Source: Clostridiaceae bacterium (GTDB lineage Bacteria; Bacillota; Clostridia; Clostridiales; Clostridiaceae). From it: 64,000 nt of DNA. Positions 8,883 to 17,703 of this stretch are shown here, in pieces; position 1 is the stretch's first letter, and every line of letters starts with the position of its first letter. The stretch covers positions 188,097 to 252,096 of the forward strand of contig CABIZX010000003.1 of NCBI GenBank assembly GCA_902363375.1. The letters are read 5' to 3'. Below the pieces are notes generated by a model. The model was given only the letters and a program-made list of their open reading frames with translations, had not been told where the DNA came from and did no database searches. The position numbers were made by a program, and so were the translations under genes.

Positions 8883-9581
8883 ATGAAAAGAGAGACATTA
8901 GTCAAGATTCTGAATAAATTGCCAGAGAGCATTTCTGGTAAATTAGCAAGAACTTATGTAAAGACAACAATAAAAAAGTATGCTAACATGAAAGTCGAAG
9001 GATATGAAAAAATTAGAAATATAGATGGACCAATAATATTTATATGCAACCACTTAAGTAATGCGGATGGACTTATACTTAATGAAGTCTTAAAGGACTT
9101 TGACCCAACATTTATTGCTGGCGTAAAGCTTTCCAATAACGACTTTACAAAGAATGGATTTAAGTTTATAAAGACCATAGCTATTAAACCTAATTCTGCT
9201 GACAAGGATGCAATTAGCAAAATTGTAAAGAAACTTAAAGCTGGAGAAAATATTATGATATTTCCAGAAGGTACAAGAAGCAGAACTGGTGCTATGATAG
9301 AAGGAAAAAAAGGATTCCTTTTAATGGCTAAGTTATCTAAAGCTAAGATAGTTCCAATTGCATTGACTGGTACAGAAGAGTTTTTGCCTATAAATGACGA
9401 TGATATGGGGGAGGAAAACTTCCAGACAGCTCACGTAACTGTAAGGTTTGGTGAGGCCCTAGGTCTACCAGAAAAGCATAAAGAAGAAGATAAGAATGAA
9501 TATAATGAAAGAGCTATGGTTCAAGTTATGAAATCTATAGCAGCCCTTTTACCGGAAAAATACAGAGGCGTATACAAGTAA
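8883..9581 (+). CDS. plsC: 1-acyl-sn-glycerol-3-phosphate acyltransferase
   Basis: A 232-residue acyltransferase of the PlsC family, which makes phosphatidic acid from lysophosphatidic acid at the membrane. The catalytic HX4D motif is seen in CNHLSNADG (about residues 56-64) and the glycerol-phosphate-binding motif in FPEGTRSRTG. A third block, VPIALTGTE, is also typical. AAAGGAG precedes ATG 8883. Acyl donor (acyl-ACP or acyl-CoA) cannot be told from the sequence. It probably shares a transcript with queG, 35 bases upstream. Confidence 0.9.
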   Translation: MKRETLVKILNKLPESISGKLARTYVKTTIKKYANMKVEGYEKIRNIDGPIIFICNHLSNADGLILNEVLKDFDPTFIAGVKLSNNDFTKNGFKFIKTIAIKPNSADKDAISKIVKKLKAGENIMIFPEGTRSRTGAMIEGKKGFLLMAKLSKAKIVPIALTGTEEFLPINDDDMGEENFQTAHVTVRFGEALGLPEKHKEEDKNEYNERAMVQVMKSIAALLPEKYRGVYK

Positions 9582-9663
9582 AGCTTTATTACAATACTTA
9601 TGCTATAGAATTTTCTAATAATTAAAAGAAAAATTATGAATAGATGATTTAATATAGTAGGTG

Positions 9664-9728
9664 TTGAAAAAAATGTTATTTAGGAGTATAAATATACTAA
9701 TGTATGTTATTAGTTACTGACATACATT
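9664..9728 (+). promoter_or_regulatory. Promoter and inverted repeat ahead of kbl-tdh
   Basis: TTGAAA (9664-9669), 17-base spacer, TATAAA (9687-9692) form a plausible promoter. AATGTATGT (9699-9707) and ACATACATT (9720-9728) form a perfect 9-12-9 inverted repeat exactly where transcription should start, so it could be an operator or a 5'-UTR hairpin controlling threonine catabolism. Confidence 0.5.
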
Positions 9729-9780
9729 GGTAAATTTACTTAATATATTTATGCAATATAATTAAAATGGAGGTAATCAT

Positions 9781-10974
9781 ATGGGAAGCAAATCTTTAAA
9801 CAATTTCCTTAAAACTAATTTAGAGGACCTAAAAAGTAAGGGACTTTATAATGAAATTAATGTTATTACAGGACAAAATGGACCTATAATAGAAATAGAA
9901 GGAAAGAAGTTAATAAACTTATCTTCAAATAACTATCTAGGACTTGCTACTAATAAGAGAATGGTTGAAGCTTCAATAAAAGCTACAGAGAAATATGGTG
10001 TAGGTGCAGGTGCTGTTAGAACAATAAATGGAACACTAGACATACATATAGAGTTAGAAAAGAAGTTAGCTGCATTTAAACACACTGAAGCAGCAATAGC
10101 TTTCCAATCAGGATTCAATTGTAATATGGCAGCTATATCTGCTGTAATGAACAAAAAGGATGCAATACTTTCAGATGCATTAAACCATGCATCAATTATA
10201 GATGGATGTAGATTATCAGGAGCTAAAATCATAAGATTTGAGCATGCTGATATGGATGATTTAAGAGCAAAAGCAAAAGAAGCAAAAGAATCAGGATTAT
10301 ATGAAAAAATAATGGTAATCACTGATGGTGTATTTTCAATGGATGGAGATATTGCAAAACTTCCTGAAATCGTTAAAATTGCAGAAGAGTTTGACTTAAT
10401 TACATATGTTGATGATGCTCATGGTTCTGGAGTACTTGGAAAAGGTGCAGGAACAGTTCATCACTTCGGATTATCAGATAAAATAGATTTCCAAATAGGA
10501 ACACTTTCTAAAGCTATCGGTGTAGTAGGAGGATATGTTGCAGGAACTAAAGACCTTATCGACTGGCTAAAAGTTAGAGGTAGACCATTCCTATTCTCTA
10601 CATCATTAACTCCAGCATCAGCAGGAGCTTGTATAGAAGCTATAAATATTTTAACTGAAAGCACAGAGCTTCATGATAGACTATGGGAAAATGGAAACTA
10701 CTTAAAGAAAGAATTAAAAGAATTAGGATTTGATATTGGACACAGTGAAACACCTATAACTCCATGTATAATTGGGGATGCTGCTGAGGCTCAAGAATTC
10801 AGCAGAAGATTATATGAAGAGGGTGTATATGCTAAATCAATAGTATTCCCAACAGTACCACTAGGAACAGCTAGAGTTAGAAATATGCCATCAGCTGCTC
10901 ATACAAAAGAAATGTTAGATGAAGCTATTGCTAAATATGCAAAAGTAGGAAGAGAAATGGGTTTAATAAAGTAG
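9781..10974 (+). CDS. kbl: Glycine C-acetyltransferase (2-amino-3-ketobutyrate CoA ligase)
   Basis: A 397-residue PLP enzyme of the alpha-oxoamine synthase family. It cleaves 2-amino-3-ketobutyrate with CoA to glycine and acetyl-CoA. Visible are SSNNYLGLA near the N-terminus, [11 protein letters not shown] around 210-220 and the PLP Schiff-base Lys244 in TLSKAIG, the same position as in the E. coli enzyme. Related synthases (BioF, HemA, serine palmitoyltransferase) share the fold, but the neighbouring L-threonine 3-dehydrogenase gene makes Kbl the best reading. GGAGG lies 7 bases before the ATG. Codon use looks optimised, with smooth Ala/Gly-rich codons, suggesting good expression. Confidence 0.92.
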   Translation: MGSKSLNNFLKTNLEDLKSKGLYNEINVITGQNGPIIEIEGKKLINLSSNNYLGLATNKRMVEASIKATEKYGVGAGAVRTINGTLDIHIELEKKLAAFKHTEAAIAFQSGFNCNMAAISAVMNKKDAILSDALNHASIIDGCRLSGAKIIRFEHADMDDLRAKAKEAKESGLYEKIMVITDGVFSMDGDIAKLPEIVKIAEEFDLITYVDDAHGSGVLGKGAGTVHHFGLSDKIDFQIGTLSKAIGVVGGYVAGTKDLIDWLKVRGRPFLFSTSLTPASAGACIEAINILTESTELHDRLWENGNYLKKELKELGFDIGHSETPITPCIIGDAAEAQEFSRRLYEEGVYAKSIVFPTVPLGTARVRNMPSAAHTKEMLDEAIAKYAKVGREMGLIK

Positions 10975-10989
10975 TATAGTATTTTTAAA

Positions 10990-11014
10990 TTAGAGGAGGA
11001 TGCTCCTCCTCTAA
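10990..11014 (+). other. Intercistronic hairpin between kbl and tdh
   Basis: TTAGAGGAGGA (10990-11000) pairs perfectly with TCCTCCTCTAA (11004-11014) with a 3-base loop and no T tract. It is probably an mRNA-processing or stabilising stem rather than a terminator. Confidence 0.6.
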
Positions 11015-11071
11015 AAGTCATAGATTTTAACTAAATAAAATTTAAATAACATGAGATAGGGAGAATCGATT

Positions 11072-12025
11072 ATGAAGAAAATATTAGTTAGTGGATGTTT
11101 AGGTCAAATTGGTACGGAATTAGTAACGAAACTAAGAGAAGTTTATGGGGTAGATAACGTAGTAGCTACAGATGTAAGAAAACCAGAAGGAAACCCAATC
11201 GTTGAGGGTGGAATTTTTGAAACTTTAGATGTAACAAGCTATGATGAATTCTTATCAATAGCTAAAAAATATGAAGTAGATACTATTATTCATCTTGCGG
11301 CACTTTTATCAGCAGTTGCAGAAGCAAAACCACAACTTGCATGGACTATAAACATGGGTGGTCTTGTAAATGCTTTAGAAGTTGCTAGAGAACTAAATTG
11401 TAAATTTTTCACTCCAAGTTCAATAGGAGCATTTGGACCATCTACTCCTAAAGTAAACACTCCTCAAGATACTATCCAAAGACCAAACACTATGTATGGT
11501 GTAACAAAAGTTTCTGGAGAGTTATTATGTGATTATTACCACACTAAATATGGTGTAGATACAAGAGGAGTAAGATTCCCAGGACTTATCTCTTATGTAG
11601 CATTACCAGGTGGTGGAACTACAGATTATGCAGTTGATATCTATTATGAAGCATTAAAAAATGGTAAATATACTTCTTTCATAGATAAAGGAACTTACAT
11701 GGACATGATGTATATGCCAGATGCTATAAATGCAATAATTACTTTAATGGAAGCTGATCCAAGTAAATTAAAGCACAGAAATGCATTTAACATAACTGCT
11801 ATGAGCTTTGAACCAGAGCAAATAGCTGCAGAAATTAAAAAGCATATTCCAGAATTCGAAATGTCTTATGATGTAGACCCAGTAAGACAAGGAATTGCAA
11901 ACACTTGGCCAGATTCAATAGATTCATCTGCGGCTAAAGAAGAGTGGGGCTTTAAAGCTGAATATGACTTAGCTAAAATGACAGCTGATATGCTTGAAAA
12001 ATTAAAAGCTAAAGGAATAAAGTAA
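11072..12025 (+). CDS. tdh: L-threonine 3-dehydrogenase, NAD-dependent epimerase type
   Basis: A 317-residue short-chain (extended SDR) protein with the N-terminal NAD site [10 protein letters not shown], a central active-site YGVTK (Tyr-x-x-x-Lys), and the RFPGLISY block typical of the UDP-galactose-epimerase-like threonine dehydrogenases. These oxidise L-threonine to 2-amino-3-ketobutyrate, the substrate of the adjacent Kbl, giving the two-step route to glycine and acetyl-CoA. Start ATG 11072 follows AGGGAGA. The gene ends at a strong terminator. Other SDR epimerases look similar; the kbl linkage decides the call. Confidence 0.9.
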   Translation: MKKILVSGCLGQIGTELVTKLREVYGVDNVVATDVRKPEGNPIVEGGIFETLDVTSYDEFLSIAKKYEVDTIIHLAALLSAVAEAKPQLAWTINMGGLVNALEVARELNCKFFTPSSIGAFGPSTPKVNTPQDTIQRPNTMYGVTKVSGELLCDYYHTKYGVDTRGVRFPGLISYVALPGGGTTDYAVDIYYEALKNGKYTSFIDKGTYMDMMYMPDAINAIITLMEADPSKLKHRNAFNITAMSFEPEQIAAEIKKHIPEFEMSYDVDPVRQGIANTWPDSIDSSAAKEEWGFKAEYDLAKMTADMLEKLKAKGIK

Positions 12026-12039
12026 TAAAATAGAAATGA

Positions 12040-12082
12040 AGGACTGAATAAAGATAAAATATCTTTATTCAGTCCTATTTTT
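12040..12082 (+). terminator. Terminator of kbl-tdh
   Basis: A perfect 17-bp stem, 12040-12056 with 12060-12076, 3-base loop, followed by ATTTTT. Confidence 0.92.
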
Positions 12083-12204
12083 ATCCAATGACTACCTACT
12101 CTAATACTCCCATCTTATTTGAAGTGGAAGTAAAGACTCCCTTTAAAGCAAATAACTCTGTTTATATAGTGATTTTTAAAGGCTTGTACTATTTAAGCAT
12201 TAAA

Positions 12205-13608
12205 TTAGTGATTAGTTCTCTTTGCGATATATGGGAGAACTAAACCTAAACCTATTAGCACAAATGGGGTCACAATGTTAAGTGTTAATTGGAATGGATC
12301 TTCAGAGTATATACCGCCGATACATGCAAAAGCTGTAAATACAAAACACCATGCTCCTATAATAATACCCAGTGTTCTGTTTTTTACAAATTTATATTCA
12401 GGATTGAATTTTTCTCCTGCTTTCTTTAAAGCTATATATGCAACAAATACCCATAAGTAACGAAGAGGCATACATATAGCATTTAGTTTTACTAACCATT
12501 TTACTAATTCATCTACGCTTCCTATACCAAAAGCAGGTAGAATGATTAATAGTGAAACGATAACTAATATAAGTTTATGTCCATTTGTGTAAGCACCATA
12601 TTTGTTTTTTACAAATAGTTTTTCAGGAATAAACTCTTTATCAGCGCTATTAAGTAGCATACGTAAAGGTGCATCGATTGATATTATAAGTACTGCAAAT
12701 TGCCCAATAAGATTTGTAATAGCATAAATAATTACGAAAGTATTTCCTATGTGATAGTATTCACCTAATCTTTGGAAAGCGTAATATGCACCATTAGTCA
12801 TTAAGTCATTAGGAATATTGTTTGAATCAAACATCATACCTAGGGATATAGTTCCTAAAATTGCACAAACAGCAACCATAATTGCTAATGCAATCATACC
12901 TTTTGAAAACCCAGTTTCAGGATCTTTAACTTGGTTAACGTAAGGGGATATTTTTTCACAACCACCAACAGCAAAGACTAGTATTGATAAATTAGTAAAG
13001 AATTTAACATCGAATGTAGGCATAAAAGTCTTAAATGACCAATCTATAGAATTTAGATTAGCATCTGTAATTGCTGGAGCTGCTAACATTAGTATAATAA
13101 ATAAAATAGACATTACGAACATAGATGTTCCTGCAAAAGCAGCTATCTTTTTTAATGGATTTAATCCTTTTGATGCAATATATAATGCAATTAAAAAGAC
13201 TACTAAGCAAGATAATTGAAGTAGAGTTGTATTCATACTACTGATTCGTTTGTCTTGGAAGATAGCCCAACTTGCTGAAATCATAAAGCCGGATGGCTTT
13301 TGTGAAATGTAAGGCATATGAACTACCCAGTATGTCCATCCAGCGTAGTAAGCAATTCTTGGTCCTATGGTTTCATGAATCCAAGAACTAACTCCTCCAC
13401 CAGAAGTTTTAAATGCAGATCCTAATTCTCCTACCATTAGCGCATAAGGGACAAAGTAAATAGTGAAGATTAAAACCCAAGATACAATTGCTTTAAGCCC
13501 ATTGTATTCAGAGAAGCCATTAATAACATTACCAAAACCCCATACTGTCGAAAATGCCATGAATGCCAATGTGTACCAAAGGATTTCCTTGTTATTTTTC
13601 TGAGACAT
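12205..13608 (-). CDS. APC-family amino acid permease
   Basis: A 467-residue polytopic membrane protein with about twelve hydrophobic helices. The first helix carries the APC-type glycine turn (FSTVWGFGNVINGF) and the segment KTSGGGVSSWIHETIGP after helix two is the family's conserved loop. It resembles the YjeM/GadC-like branch of amino-acid transporters and antiporters. AGGAGGAAAT on the minus strand precedes ATG. It is convergent with kbl-tdh, so threonine or a related amino acid would be a sensible substrate, but nothing in the sequence fixes this. Confidence 0.88.
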   Translation of the reverse strand: MSQKNNKEILWYTLAFMAFSTVWGFGNVINGFSEYNGLKAIVSWVLIFTIYFVPYALMVGELGSAFKTSGGGVSSWIHETIGPRIAYYAGWTYWVVHMPYISQKPSGFMISASWAIFQDKRISSMNTTLLQLSCLVVFLIALYIASKGLNPLKKIAAFAGTSMFVMSILFIILMLAAPAITDANLNSIDWSFKTFMPTFDVKFFTNLSILVFAVGGCEKISPYVNQVKDPETGFSKGMIALAIMVAVCAILGTISLGMMFDSNNIPNDLMTNGAYYAFQRLGEYYHIGNTFVIIYAITNLIGQFAVLIISIDAPLRMLLNSADKEFIPEKLFVKNKYGAYTNGHKLILVIVSLLIILPAFGIGSVDELVKWLVKLNAICMPLRYLWVFVAYIALKKAGEKFNPEYKFVKNRTLGIIIGAWCFVFTAFACIGGIYSEDPFQLTLNIVTPFVLIGLGLVLPYIAKRTNH

Positions 13609-13865
13609 AAATTTCCTCCTTATATCAAATTATGATGTTATTATACCATGAGTCATAAAAAATTTACATTTAAAATCAAATATTTTATTATAAATTAAGC
13701 TATTTTTAAAAATATTATAGAAATTCTATCTATAAATATGGCTTAAATAACTTTTATGAGTAGAGATGCAATGGAATAATGTGTAAACAATTAAATAAAA
13801 ATGTATCAAAATTATGTAAAATATGAGATAATGTTACCAGTAAGTTATATTTAGCGGAGGAAGCT

Positions 13866-14348
13866 ATGAAATTATATATTAAGCAAAAAGTGTTTTCATT
13901 TACAGATAGATTTATAGTTAAGGATGAAGCTGGAGAAGATAAGTATTTCGTTGAGGGAGAAATGTTCTCTATGGGTCATAAGCTTCATATTTATGACAAA
14001 GGAGAAAAAGAAGTAGGATATATTAGACAACGACTATTTACTTTTATGCCCAAGTTTGAGATTACTGTAAATGGATCTATAGTAGGAGACCTAATAAAAA
14101 AATTTACTTTTATTAATCAGAACTATTATATAGATGGGACTAGATTAGAATTAACTGGTGACTTCTGGGCTCATGATTATACCCTATATAAAGATGGATA
14201 CACAGTTATGACAGTGAGTAAGGAATGGTTTACTTGGGGCGATAGCTATGTCCTTAATATGGCTGATGATGCTGATGAGATACTTTGCTTAACAATAGTT
14301 TTAGCTATAGACTGCGAGATGTGTTCTGCTAATAATAGGGGTAATTAA
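13866..14348 (+). CDS. LURP-one-related family protein
   Basis: A 160-residue soluble protein with the LURP-one/Tubby-like beta-barrel pattern: KQKVFSFTDRFIVKDEAG, then short repeated strands (YFVEGEMFSMGHKLHIYDK, EVGYIRQRLFTFMPKFEI) and the late VSKEWFTWGDSYVLN. Bacterial members are about this long and lack a known function; the fold resembles membrane-phospholipid-binding scramblase proteins. AGCGGAGGAAGC lies before ATG 13866. It is a single gene in its own unit. Confidence 0.82.
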   Translation: MKLYIKQKVFSFTDRFIVKDEAGEDKYFVEGEMFSMGHKLHIYDKGEKEVGYIRQRLFTFMPKFEITVNGSIVGDLIKKFTFINQNYYIDGTRLELTGDFWAHDYTLYKDGYTVMTVSKEWFTWGDSYVLNMADDADEILCLTIVLAIDCEMCSANNRGN

Positions 14349-14556
14349 GGTTATAGTAAAGGGTAACTGTAATCTTAAAGTTAATCAAGGAGGGGATTCA
14401 TAACTGCAATAAAATAATACAATTTGTTTAATGAATAGTAATGAAACATTTATTTGCAATATTTTATTATTGTTTTTATAGGGAAGTTATTAGTGGTGAC
14501 TAAATTAAAAGGGGGGAATTTAGTAATACTAATAATAGTATTCACTAAAGAAGTAA
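14349..14556. other. Intergenic region, no gene recognised
   Basis: AT-rich spacer with two ribosome-site-like strings (AAGGAGGGG near 14389 and AAAGGGGGG near 14509) that are not followed by a convincing reading frame. Confidence 0.5.
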
Positions 14557-14673
14557 ATGAGTAAAATCTATGAAAAAAAATTAAATAGAATAGAAATAAA
14601 TTGGGGTAGAAAAGAAGATATTTTAATAGGAAATCAGAAATTAAATTTATTAGAGTTCATAGTTAATATATGA
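14557..14673 (+). CDS. Small ORF translationally coupled to acetyltransferase
   Basis: A 38-codon frame beginning MSKIYEKKLNRIEINWG and ending LLEFIVNI. Its TGA (14671-14673) overlaps the ATG of the next gene as ATGA, and the downstream gene has no ribosome site of its own, which suggests that translation of this frame delivers ribosomes to it. The frame itself has only a weak AAGAAG upstream. It may be a coupling leader or a small protein; no family recognised. Confidence 0.4.
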   Translation: MSKIYEKKLNRIEINWGRKEDILIGNQKLNLLEFIVNI

Positions 14674-15476
14674 AGAAGAATATAGAATTCGAACTAGCTA
14701 CTTTTAATGATATAAATAAGTTTCTGAAAGACTATATTAAAACCTTATCTTCACCCTTTGACTCTTATTTAGAGAATTTTATAATTGAATCTAAATTTTA
14801 TAAGATAGTTATGAATTCAAAGTACATAGGATATTTTGCTATTCATAATGATGAACTATTAACATTATTTTATGTTAAATTTAAATATGTGAAATATGCT
14901 CAAAAACTTTTAGAAAATATAATAAAAGAATTTAATATTAAATCAGCACATGTATTTACAGGGGATGAACTATACTTAAGTTGTATATGCGACATAGAGA
15001 ACAGAGATGTGAAAAATAAAGCCTATTTTTTTCAAGATCATAAAGGTGGTCCGGAGAAAATCGGATACTACAATAGTGGTAATTTGAGAAAAGCTGAAGT
15101 TGAAGATATGGATAAGATAAAGAAGTTCAGTGGGGATTTCTTTAAAGATATAGAGAAAAAGATTAATGATGAAGAATTGTATGTTTTTGAAGAAGATGAT
15201 AATATACTAGGATTTGGTATAAGGGAAAAGGGCAATATATTAAAAGGATATACTAGTATAGGAGTATTTACTAGAGAAGGATATAGACAAAAGGGAATTG
15301 GACGAACTGTCATAGCCAGGTTAAAGCAACTTTCCTATGATCAAGGCGAGACTCCAATTTGTGGATGCTGGTACTGTAGTACAAATTCTAAGAAGACTTT
15401 AGAAAGCAGTGGATTCGTAGCTAAAACTAGACTTTTAGAGATAGAATTTAGAGATGAGAAGGTGAGAGATCAGTAA
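14670..15476 (+). CDS. GNAT family N-acetyltransferase with N-terminal extension
   Basis: A 268-residue protein. The C-terminal 130 residues form a GNAT domain: GYTSIGVFTREGYRQKGIGRTVIARL carries the acetyl-CoA loop (R-Q-K-G-I-G) and CSTNSKKTLESSGF the closing helix and strand. The N-terminal half is divergent and may be a degenerate second GNAT fold, as in many Firmicutes acetyltransferases of this size. A cysteine cluster CGCWYC precedes the CoA helix. No ribosome site is visible before ATG 14670; overlap with the upstream small ORF suggests coupled translation. Substrate unknown. Confidence 0.78.
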   Translation: MKKNIEFELATFNDINKFLKDYIKTLSSPFDSYLENFIIESKFYKIVMNSKYIGYFAIHNDELLTLFYVKFKYVKYAQKLLENIIKEFNIKSAHVFTGDELYLSCICDIENRDVKNKAYFFQDHKGGPEKIGYYNSGNLRKAEVEDMDKIKKFSGDFFKDIEKKINDEELYVFEEDDNILGFGIREKGNILKGYTSIGVFTREGYRQKGIGRTVIARLKQLSYDQGETPICGCWYCSTNSKKTLESSGFVAKTRLLEIEFRDEKVRDQ

Positions 15477-15622
15477 AGGATTTTTTATTTTAAAGATTTT
15501 GAAGAACATGAACTAGAAGAGGCATGGTCTATTTGAAAATATAAATATAAATATTTATATTTATAATGTATACAAATAAAATCTATAGTGTAAGTATACG
15601 TAATAAGGGAGGTGGGAATACG
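15477..15622. other. Spacer before small ORF
   Basis: Directly behind the acetyltransferase, one frame reads FKDFEEHELEEAWSI to a stop near 15535, perhaps leftover coding sequence. The rest is a palindromic AT stretch (TAAATATAAATATTTATATTTA) without a gene. Confidence 0.3.
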
Positions 15623-15739
15623 TTGTTTATGAACAGAAATTTTTATAAAAATAATATAAAATTGAATATAGTATATAATGACGCCCTACCTAAAATTATA
15701 GATTTTAAAGTTAAGTTTAAAGTATTAATTTGTAGTTAA
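15623..15739 (+). CDS. Putative small protein with own ribosome site and terminator
   Basis: A 38-codon frame (or 36 from ATG 15629) with basic residues, starting MFMNRNFYKNNIKLNIVYN and ending FKVLICS. GGGAGGTGGG stands 6-12 bases before the TTG/ATG, much stronger than expected by chance, and a terminator starts at its stop codon. The product would be a basic peptide with one terminal cysteine pair partner missing. No family recognised; a leader peptide is the alternative. Confidence 0.35.
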   Translation: MFMNRNFYKNNIKLNIVYNDALPKIIDFKVKFKVLICS

Positions 15740-15764
15740 GTCCTAGGGTATACCTAGGGCTTTT
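15739..15764 (+). terminator. Terminator of the small transcription unit
   Basis: AGTCCTAGG (15739-15747) pairs with CCTAGGGCT (15753-15761), one G-U, then TTTT. Confidence 0.65.
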
Positions 15765-15847
15765 ATATCTAAATATTTTAAATGACATAGTAAGCTTAAA
15801 AGTAATATTTAAGTTCAAGATTATGTTTAAAACAAATATGTGCTAGT

Positions 15848-15891
15848 TAGCCATATCCTATCATTTAAGGTGAAGGGTATGGCTATTTTTT
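15848..15891 (+). terminator. Intrinsic terminator directly before the esterase remnant
   Basis: TAGCCATATCC (15848-15858) pairs with GGGTATGGCTA (15875-15885), one G-U, followed by TTTTTT. Confidence 0.7.
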
Positions 15892-15893
15892 AT

Positions 15894-16250
15894 ACGAGGG
15901 TAGGGGTTAGTCTTGGTGGGTTAGCTGCAACTTATATAGGCTATAAAAATCCAAATATCTTTGGGAATGTATTATCATAATCAGGTTCTTATCGGTATGA
16001 TGATCAGTGGCTTACTAAAAAATTTGAAGAGAGTGAAAGACTACCTATAAAATTTTATTTAAATGCTGGGTTATTAGAAGATGCTCCTTATGACACTGAA
16101 CCTATAATGATGGAAGTAATAAATAATATGAGAGATTTACTAATAAAAAAAGGATACGAAGTAAGTTATGAAAACTTTCCATCAGGACATGATTATCTAA
16201 GTTGGGGAGAAACTCTAGGAACAGGACTTATAGAGCTAATAGGAGATTAA
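15894..16250 (+). pseudogene. C-terminal remnant of a Fes/IroE-type esterase
   Basis: The frame starting near 15894 encodes an alpha/beta-hydrolase tail: nucleophile elbow GVSLGGLAATY, then GYKNPNIFGNVLS, an in-frame TAA (15978-15980) where the family has a residue before SGSY, then KFYLNAGLLEDAP and the catalytic-His region NFPSGHDYLSWGETL, ending at TAA 16250. There is no start: the N-terminal half is missing and a terminator abuts the fragment. It looks like a deletion product of a putative-esterase-family (enterochelin esterase-like) gene with a later nonsense change. About 118 codons remain of an expected 240 or more. Confidence 0.75.
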
Positions 16251-16307
16251 AATTAAAAATATATAGATAGGGTTATATATAAATATAATCTTAGGAGGGA
16301 AATATTT

Positions 16308-16745
16308 ATGGAGATTAGTTTTAAAGAAATAAACAACGACAATTGGAGAGAGTGCATTAAGCTCTCTGTAGAAGAGAATCAGAAAGGCTTCGTAGCATCA
16401 AATGCATACTCTATACTAGAGTCCAAATTCGAAGAAGGATGTTATCCTCTAGCAATCTATGATGGGGAAACTATGGTAGGCTTCTTAATGTATAACTTAG
16501 ATAGTGAGGATAATAGCTGGTGGATGTGTAGACTTATGATGGATAAAAATCATCAAGGAAAGGGCTATGGGAGGGCAAGTATATTAAAACTCTTAAAGTT
16601 ATTGAAAGAAGATCAAGGAAGTATAAAAGTTTATACCAGCTTTGAACCAGAAAATAATGTTGCTGAAAAACTCTATGAATCAGTTGGATTTAGAAAAACT
16701 GGACAGGTAATGTGGGGAGAAGTAGTTATGGAGACTCAATTATAG
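16308..16745 (+). CDS. GNAT family acetyltransferase, polyamine-acetyltransferase-like
   Basis: A 145-residue single GNAT domain. The acetyl-CoA motif is LMMDKNHQGKGYGRASILKLLK, the closing helix is ENNVAEKLYESVGFRKTG, and the C-terminal strand GEVVMETQL matches BltD/PaiA-like spermine/spermidine acetyltransferases, as does the N-terminal FVASNAYSILE block. GGAGG lies 8 bases before ATG 16308. It stands alone and ends at a bidirectional terminator shared with cotJC. Polyamine acetylation is a family-based guess. Confidence 0.85.
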   Translation: MEISFKEINNDNWRECIKLSVEENQKGFVASNAYSILESKFEEGCYPLAIYDGETMVGFLMYNLDSEDNSWWMCRLMMDKNHQGKGYGRASILKLLKLLKEDQGSIKVYTSFEPENNVAEKLYESVGFRKTGQVMWGEVVMETQL

Positions 16746-16759
16746 TAGAAATTAAAAAT

Positions 16760-16792
16760 AAAGGGCTGTCTCAAAATTTGAGATAGCCCTTT
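16760..16792. terminator. Bidirectional terminator between acetyltransferase and cotJC
   Basis: 16760-16775 pairs with 16777-16792 (one G-U); A-rich and T-rich flanks on both sides let it serve both converging genes. Confidence 0.8.
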
Positions 16793-16830
16793 CATATAAG
16801 TATATTCACTAAAGAATATAAATTTCATAT

Positions 16831-17418
16831 TTATCTGTTCATTGGGTTCTTTAATGGATTTTTAAGAAAACAGTCTTGAACATCATCTAAAGCTTCACCA
16901 AATCTTTGGAAGTGAACAATCTCTCTTTCTCTTAAGAATTTTAAAATTTCTTTGATTTGATGATCATCACTTTGGTTTATTAACCATTCATAGGTTGCTC
17001 TTGCCTTTTGTTCTGCTGCTAAATCTTCATGAAGATCTGCAACTACATCATCTTTAGCTTGGATATAAGCAGCTGTCCAAGGTACTCCATTAGGGTCTGT
17101 GTAGAATAAAGCTCTTCCGTGGTTAGTATAGTGACCACCAAGGCCTACTTCTTCAAGTTCTTCTAGAGTTGCGTTACTCATAAGTTGATAAATCATAGTA
17201 GCTATCATTTCAACGTGAGCCATCTCTTCTGTACCTATATCAGTTAGTAGGGCTTTAGCTTTTCCAGTAGGCATAGTATAGCGTTGATTTAGATATCTAA
17301 GTGCTGCACTTAATTCTCCGTCAGGACCGCCATATTGAGCTACAAGAAATTTTGCCATTCTAAGATCTTTAGATTTTAAGTTTATTGGATACTCCAATGT
17401 TTTTACATAATACCACAT
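16831..17418 (-). CDS. cotJC: Spore coat protein CotJC (manganese catalase family)
   Basis: A 195-residue ferritin-like protein of the manganese-catalase family, a spore-coat component in Bacillus and Clostridium. Di-metal ligands are visible as E36 in GELSAALRY, the DIGTEEMAHVEMI helix (E and H pair), and the later EQKARATYEWL and REREIVHFQRFGE helices. The last gene of cotJABC, it starts 19 bases after cotJB with AAAGGAGG in between. Expressed in the mother cell during sporulation by analogy; catalase activity is likely but not certain. Confidence 0.93.
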   Translation of the reverse strand: MWYYVKTLEYPINLKSKDLRMAKFLVAQYGGPDGELSAALRYLNQRYTMPTGKAKALLTDIGTEEMAHVEMIATMIYQLMSNATLEELEEVGLGGHYTNHGRALFYTDPNGVPWTAAYIQAKDDVVADLHEDLAAEQKARATYEWLINQSDDHQIKEILKFLREREIVHFQRFGEALDDVQDCFLKNPLKNPMNR

Positions 17419-17437
17419 ATATTATAATCCTCCTTTG

Positions 17438-17689
17438 TTAATAATTTTCCCAAGGCCAAGGTGATGAAGTCCAACAGCAAGGACTTTCAACAGAGGCTGA
17501 ACCAAAGTTAGTAAGTGGACCATATTTTTCTTCATATTCACGTACTAAAATTCCCAGTTTGTGAGATACAGCTTGTAGATCTTCAGTAGCTTCCTTATTT
17601 TCAGGGAAGTTATCTAGATATAGATATAAGTCGATACAATAAAATTGAAGTTTTTTTATATTGTTTAATAATAATTCTTGATCATGCAT
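17438..17689 (-). CDS. cotJB: Spore coat protein CotJB
   Basis: An 83-residue protein matching CotJB: a helical N-terminal half (LLNNIKKLQFYCIDLYLYLDNFPENKEA) and the typical Cys/Trp/Pro-rich end CCWTSSPWPWENY. GAGGTGAG precedes its ATG. It lies between cotJA and cotJC with short gaps, the standard operon order. The three CotJ proteins assemble into the inner spore coat. Confidence 0.93.
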   Translation of the reverse strand: MHDQELLLNNIKKLQFYCIDLYLYLDNFPENKEATEDLQAVSHKLGILVREYEEKYGPLTNFGSASVESPCCWTSSPWPWENY

Positions 17690-17703
17690 GACATCTCACC
17701 TCT

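Noticed and set aside
9933..10322. Minus-strand frame inside kbl
   Set aside because: An antisense shadow of a well-conserved gene, without ribosome site or recognisable product; the same holds for other long antisense frames in fbp, hcp and serpin genes.
14460..14525. Short frame MKHLFAIFYYC... before the small coupled ORF
   Set aside because: No ribosome site, 20 codons only, and no supporting context.
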